This document shows, in pieces, positions 63,700 to 64,000 of a DNA stretch of 64,000 nucleotides (positions within the stretch are counted from its first letter, which is position 1; each line of letters begins with the position of its first letter). The stretch is from NCBI GenBank assembly GCA_027886175.1, contig JAJNNQ010000040.1, positions 26,680,001-26,744,000 on the forward strand, read 5' to 3'. The DNA comes from Phylloscopus collybita (Eukaryota; Chordata; Aves; Passeriformes; Phylloscopidae). Both the position numbers and the translations under genes were made by a program. The notes below the pieces were generated by a model. The model saw nothing but the letters and a program-made list of their open reading frames with translations. It did no database searches and was not told the DNA's origin.

Positions 63700-63840
63700 C
63701 CGCAGCGGGGACCGGCCCGGGCCCGGCCGGGCAGGCGGCGAGCCCCGCGCTCGGCCGCAGCAGCGATGTGCTGGGGCCGCCACCGCCCCGCCCGGGGAGG
63801 AGCGCGGAGCCGGCATGAGTCAGGGAGGCCCGGCAGAGCG
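63700..63840 (+). other. Candidate first exon of an unidentified plus-strand transcript
   Basis: The island ends with an ATG at 63815 in a fair Kozak context (CCGGCATGA), then MSQGGPAE and two bases before the donor GCG|GTAAGC at 63841. If real, the frame continues in an exon outside the window. The alternative donor 10 bp later gives a stop after MSQGGPAER, so this ATG might only be a short upstream frame. The exon start is a guess within the island. I do not recognise the gene. The orientation is opposite to FMN2. Confidence 0.35.
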
Positions 63841-63860
63841 GTAAGCCGAGGTAAGCCGAG
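63841..63860 (+). repeat. Tandem 10-bp duplication carrying two splice donors
   Basis: gtaagccgag occurs twice in a row. Each copy begins with GTAAG, so two donor-like sites (GCG|GTAAGC and GAG|GTAAGC) lie 10 bp apart. Confidence 0.9.
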
Positions 63861-64000
63861 CCCTACGGGGAAAGGCCAGGCTGTGCGAATGGTGTGTGTC
63901 CCTGGAGTCATCTAACATCTGCACAGGGAAGATTCGTATCGACCGGTGGGTGTAGTGGCTGTTCCGTGAGGGACAGGAGGACGATAATCAGCGCGACACT

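Larger units (their letters stand above)
63480..63870. promoter_or_regulatory. CpG island, candidate promoter
   Basis: An abrupt change from AT-rich to very G+C-rich sequence with dense CpG, for example a gccgggccgggccgggtcgg run near 63606-63625 and GC boxes in ccgccccgccc (63783-63793). Such islands usually mark promoters. The long overlapping open frames here (110-167 codons on both strands) are what G+C-rich sequence yields by chance, and none shows a known domain. Which strand is transcribed is not certain: a plus-strand donor at 63841 is the strongest sign; a weaker minus-strand donor (GTAAGG, reading from 63468) also exists. Confidence 0.75.

Noticed and set aside
63333..63915. Overlapping 110-167 codon frames on both strands of the CpG island
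   Set aside because: Arg/Ala/Gly/Pro-rich frames in several phases are the usual result of stop-poor G+C-rich DNA; none shows a domain. I also considered a proline-rich FH1 exon of FMN2 here, but there are no poly-proline blocks on the minus strand.

Overview
The window looks like vertebrate, and specifically avian, nuclear DNA. It is AT-rich, gene-poor and dominated by introns. Every interspersed repeat I can recognise is a CR1 LINE fragment or a tRNA-Ile-headed SINE with a CR1-like tail. That SINE resembles TguSINE1, which points to an oscine songbird; this is inference from a single copy. There are no operons, bacterial genes, CRISPR arrays or retroviral genes that I can support.

The one clear protein-coding gene is on the minus strand: seven consecutive exons of a formin FH2 domain between 30590 and 51869. 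They have canonical GT..AG borders and a phase that carries through all six joins (705 coding nt, 235 codons). The residues fit formin-2 (FMN2) better than its paralogue FMN1. FMN2 nucleates and elongates unbranched actin filaments; in vertebrates it is known from oocyte spindle positioning and neuronal growth cones. The gene is cut at both ends. The 5' exons (N-terminal region, proline-rich FH1, first part of FH2) should lie above 51869, mostly or wholly outside the window. The last exons (end of FH2 and C-terminal tail) should lie below position 1.

Layout: 1-30589 is intron downstream of the last visible exon, holding a 59-bp direct repeat pair, a SINE, a broken 1.5-kb CR1 and several CR1 stubs. 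30590-51869 holds the seven exons, separated by introns from 168 bp to 10.1 kb, with one old CR1 fragment in the largest upstream intron. 51870-63400 is non-coding, with C-rich (G-quadruplex-capable on the FMN2 sense strand) and A/C-rich tracts. 63480-63870 is a sharp CpG island. On the plus strand it looks like a first exon ending at a tandemly duplicated splice donor, so it may be the promoter of an unidentified transcript (intronic, antisense or bidirectional).

No new molecular system is evident. The points most worth a second look are the CpG island with its duplicated donor, a hairpin just upstream of an acceptor in a very short FMN2 intron, the SINE, and the C-rich tracts.
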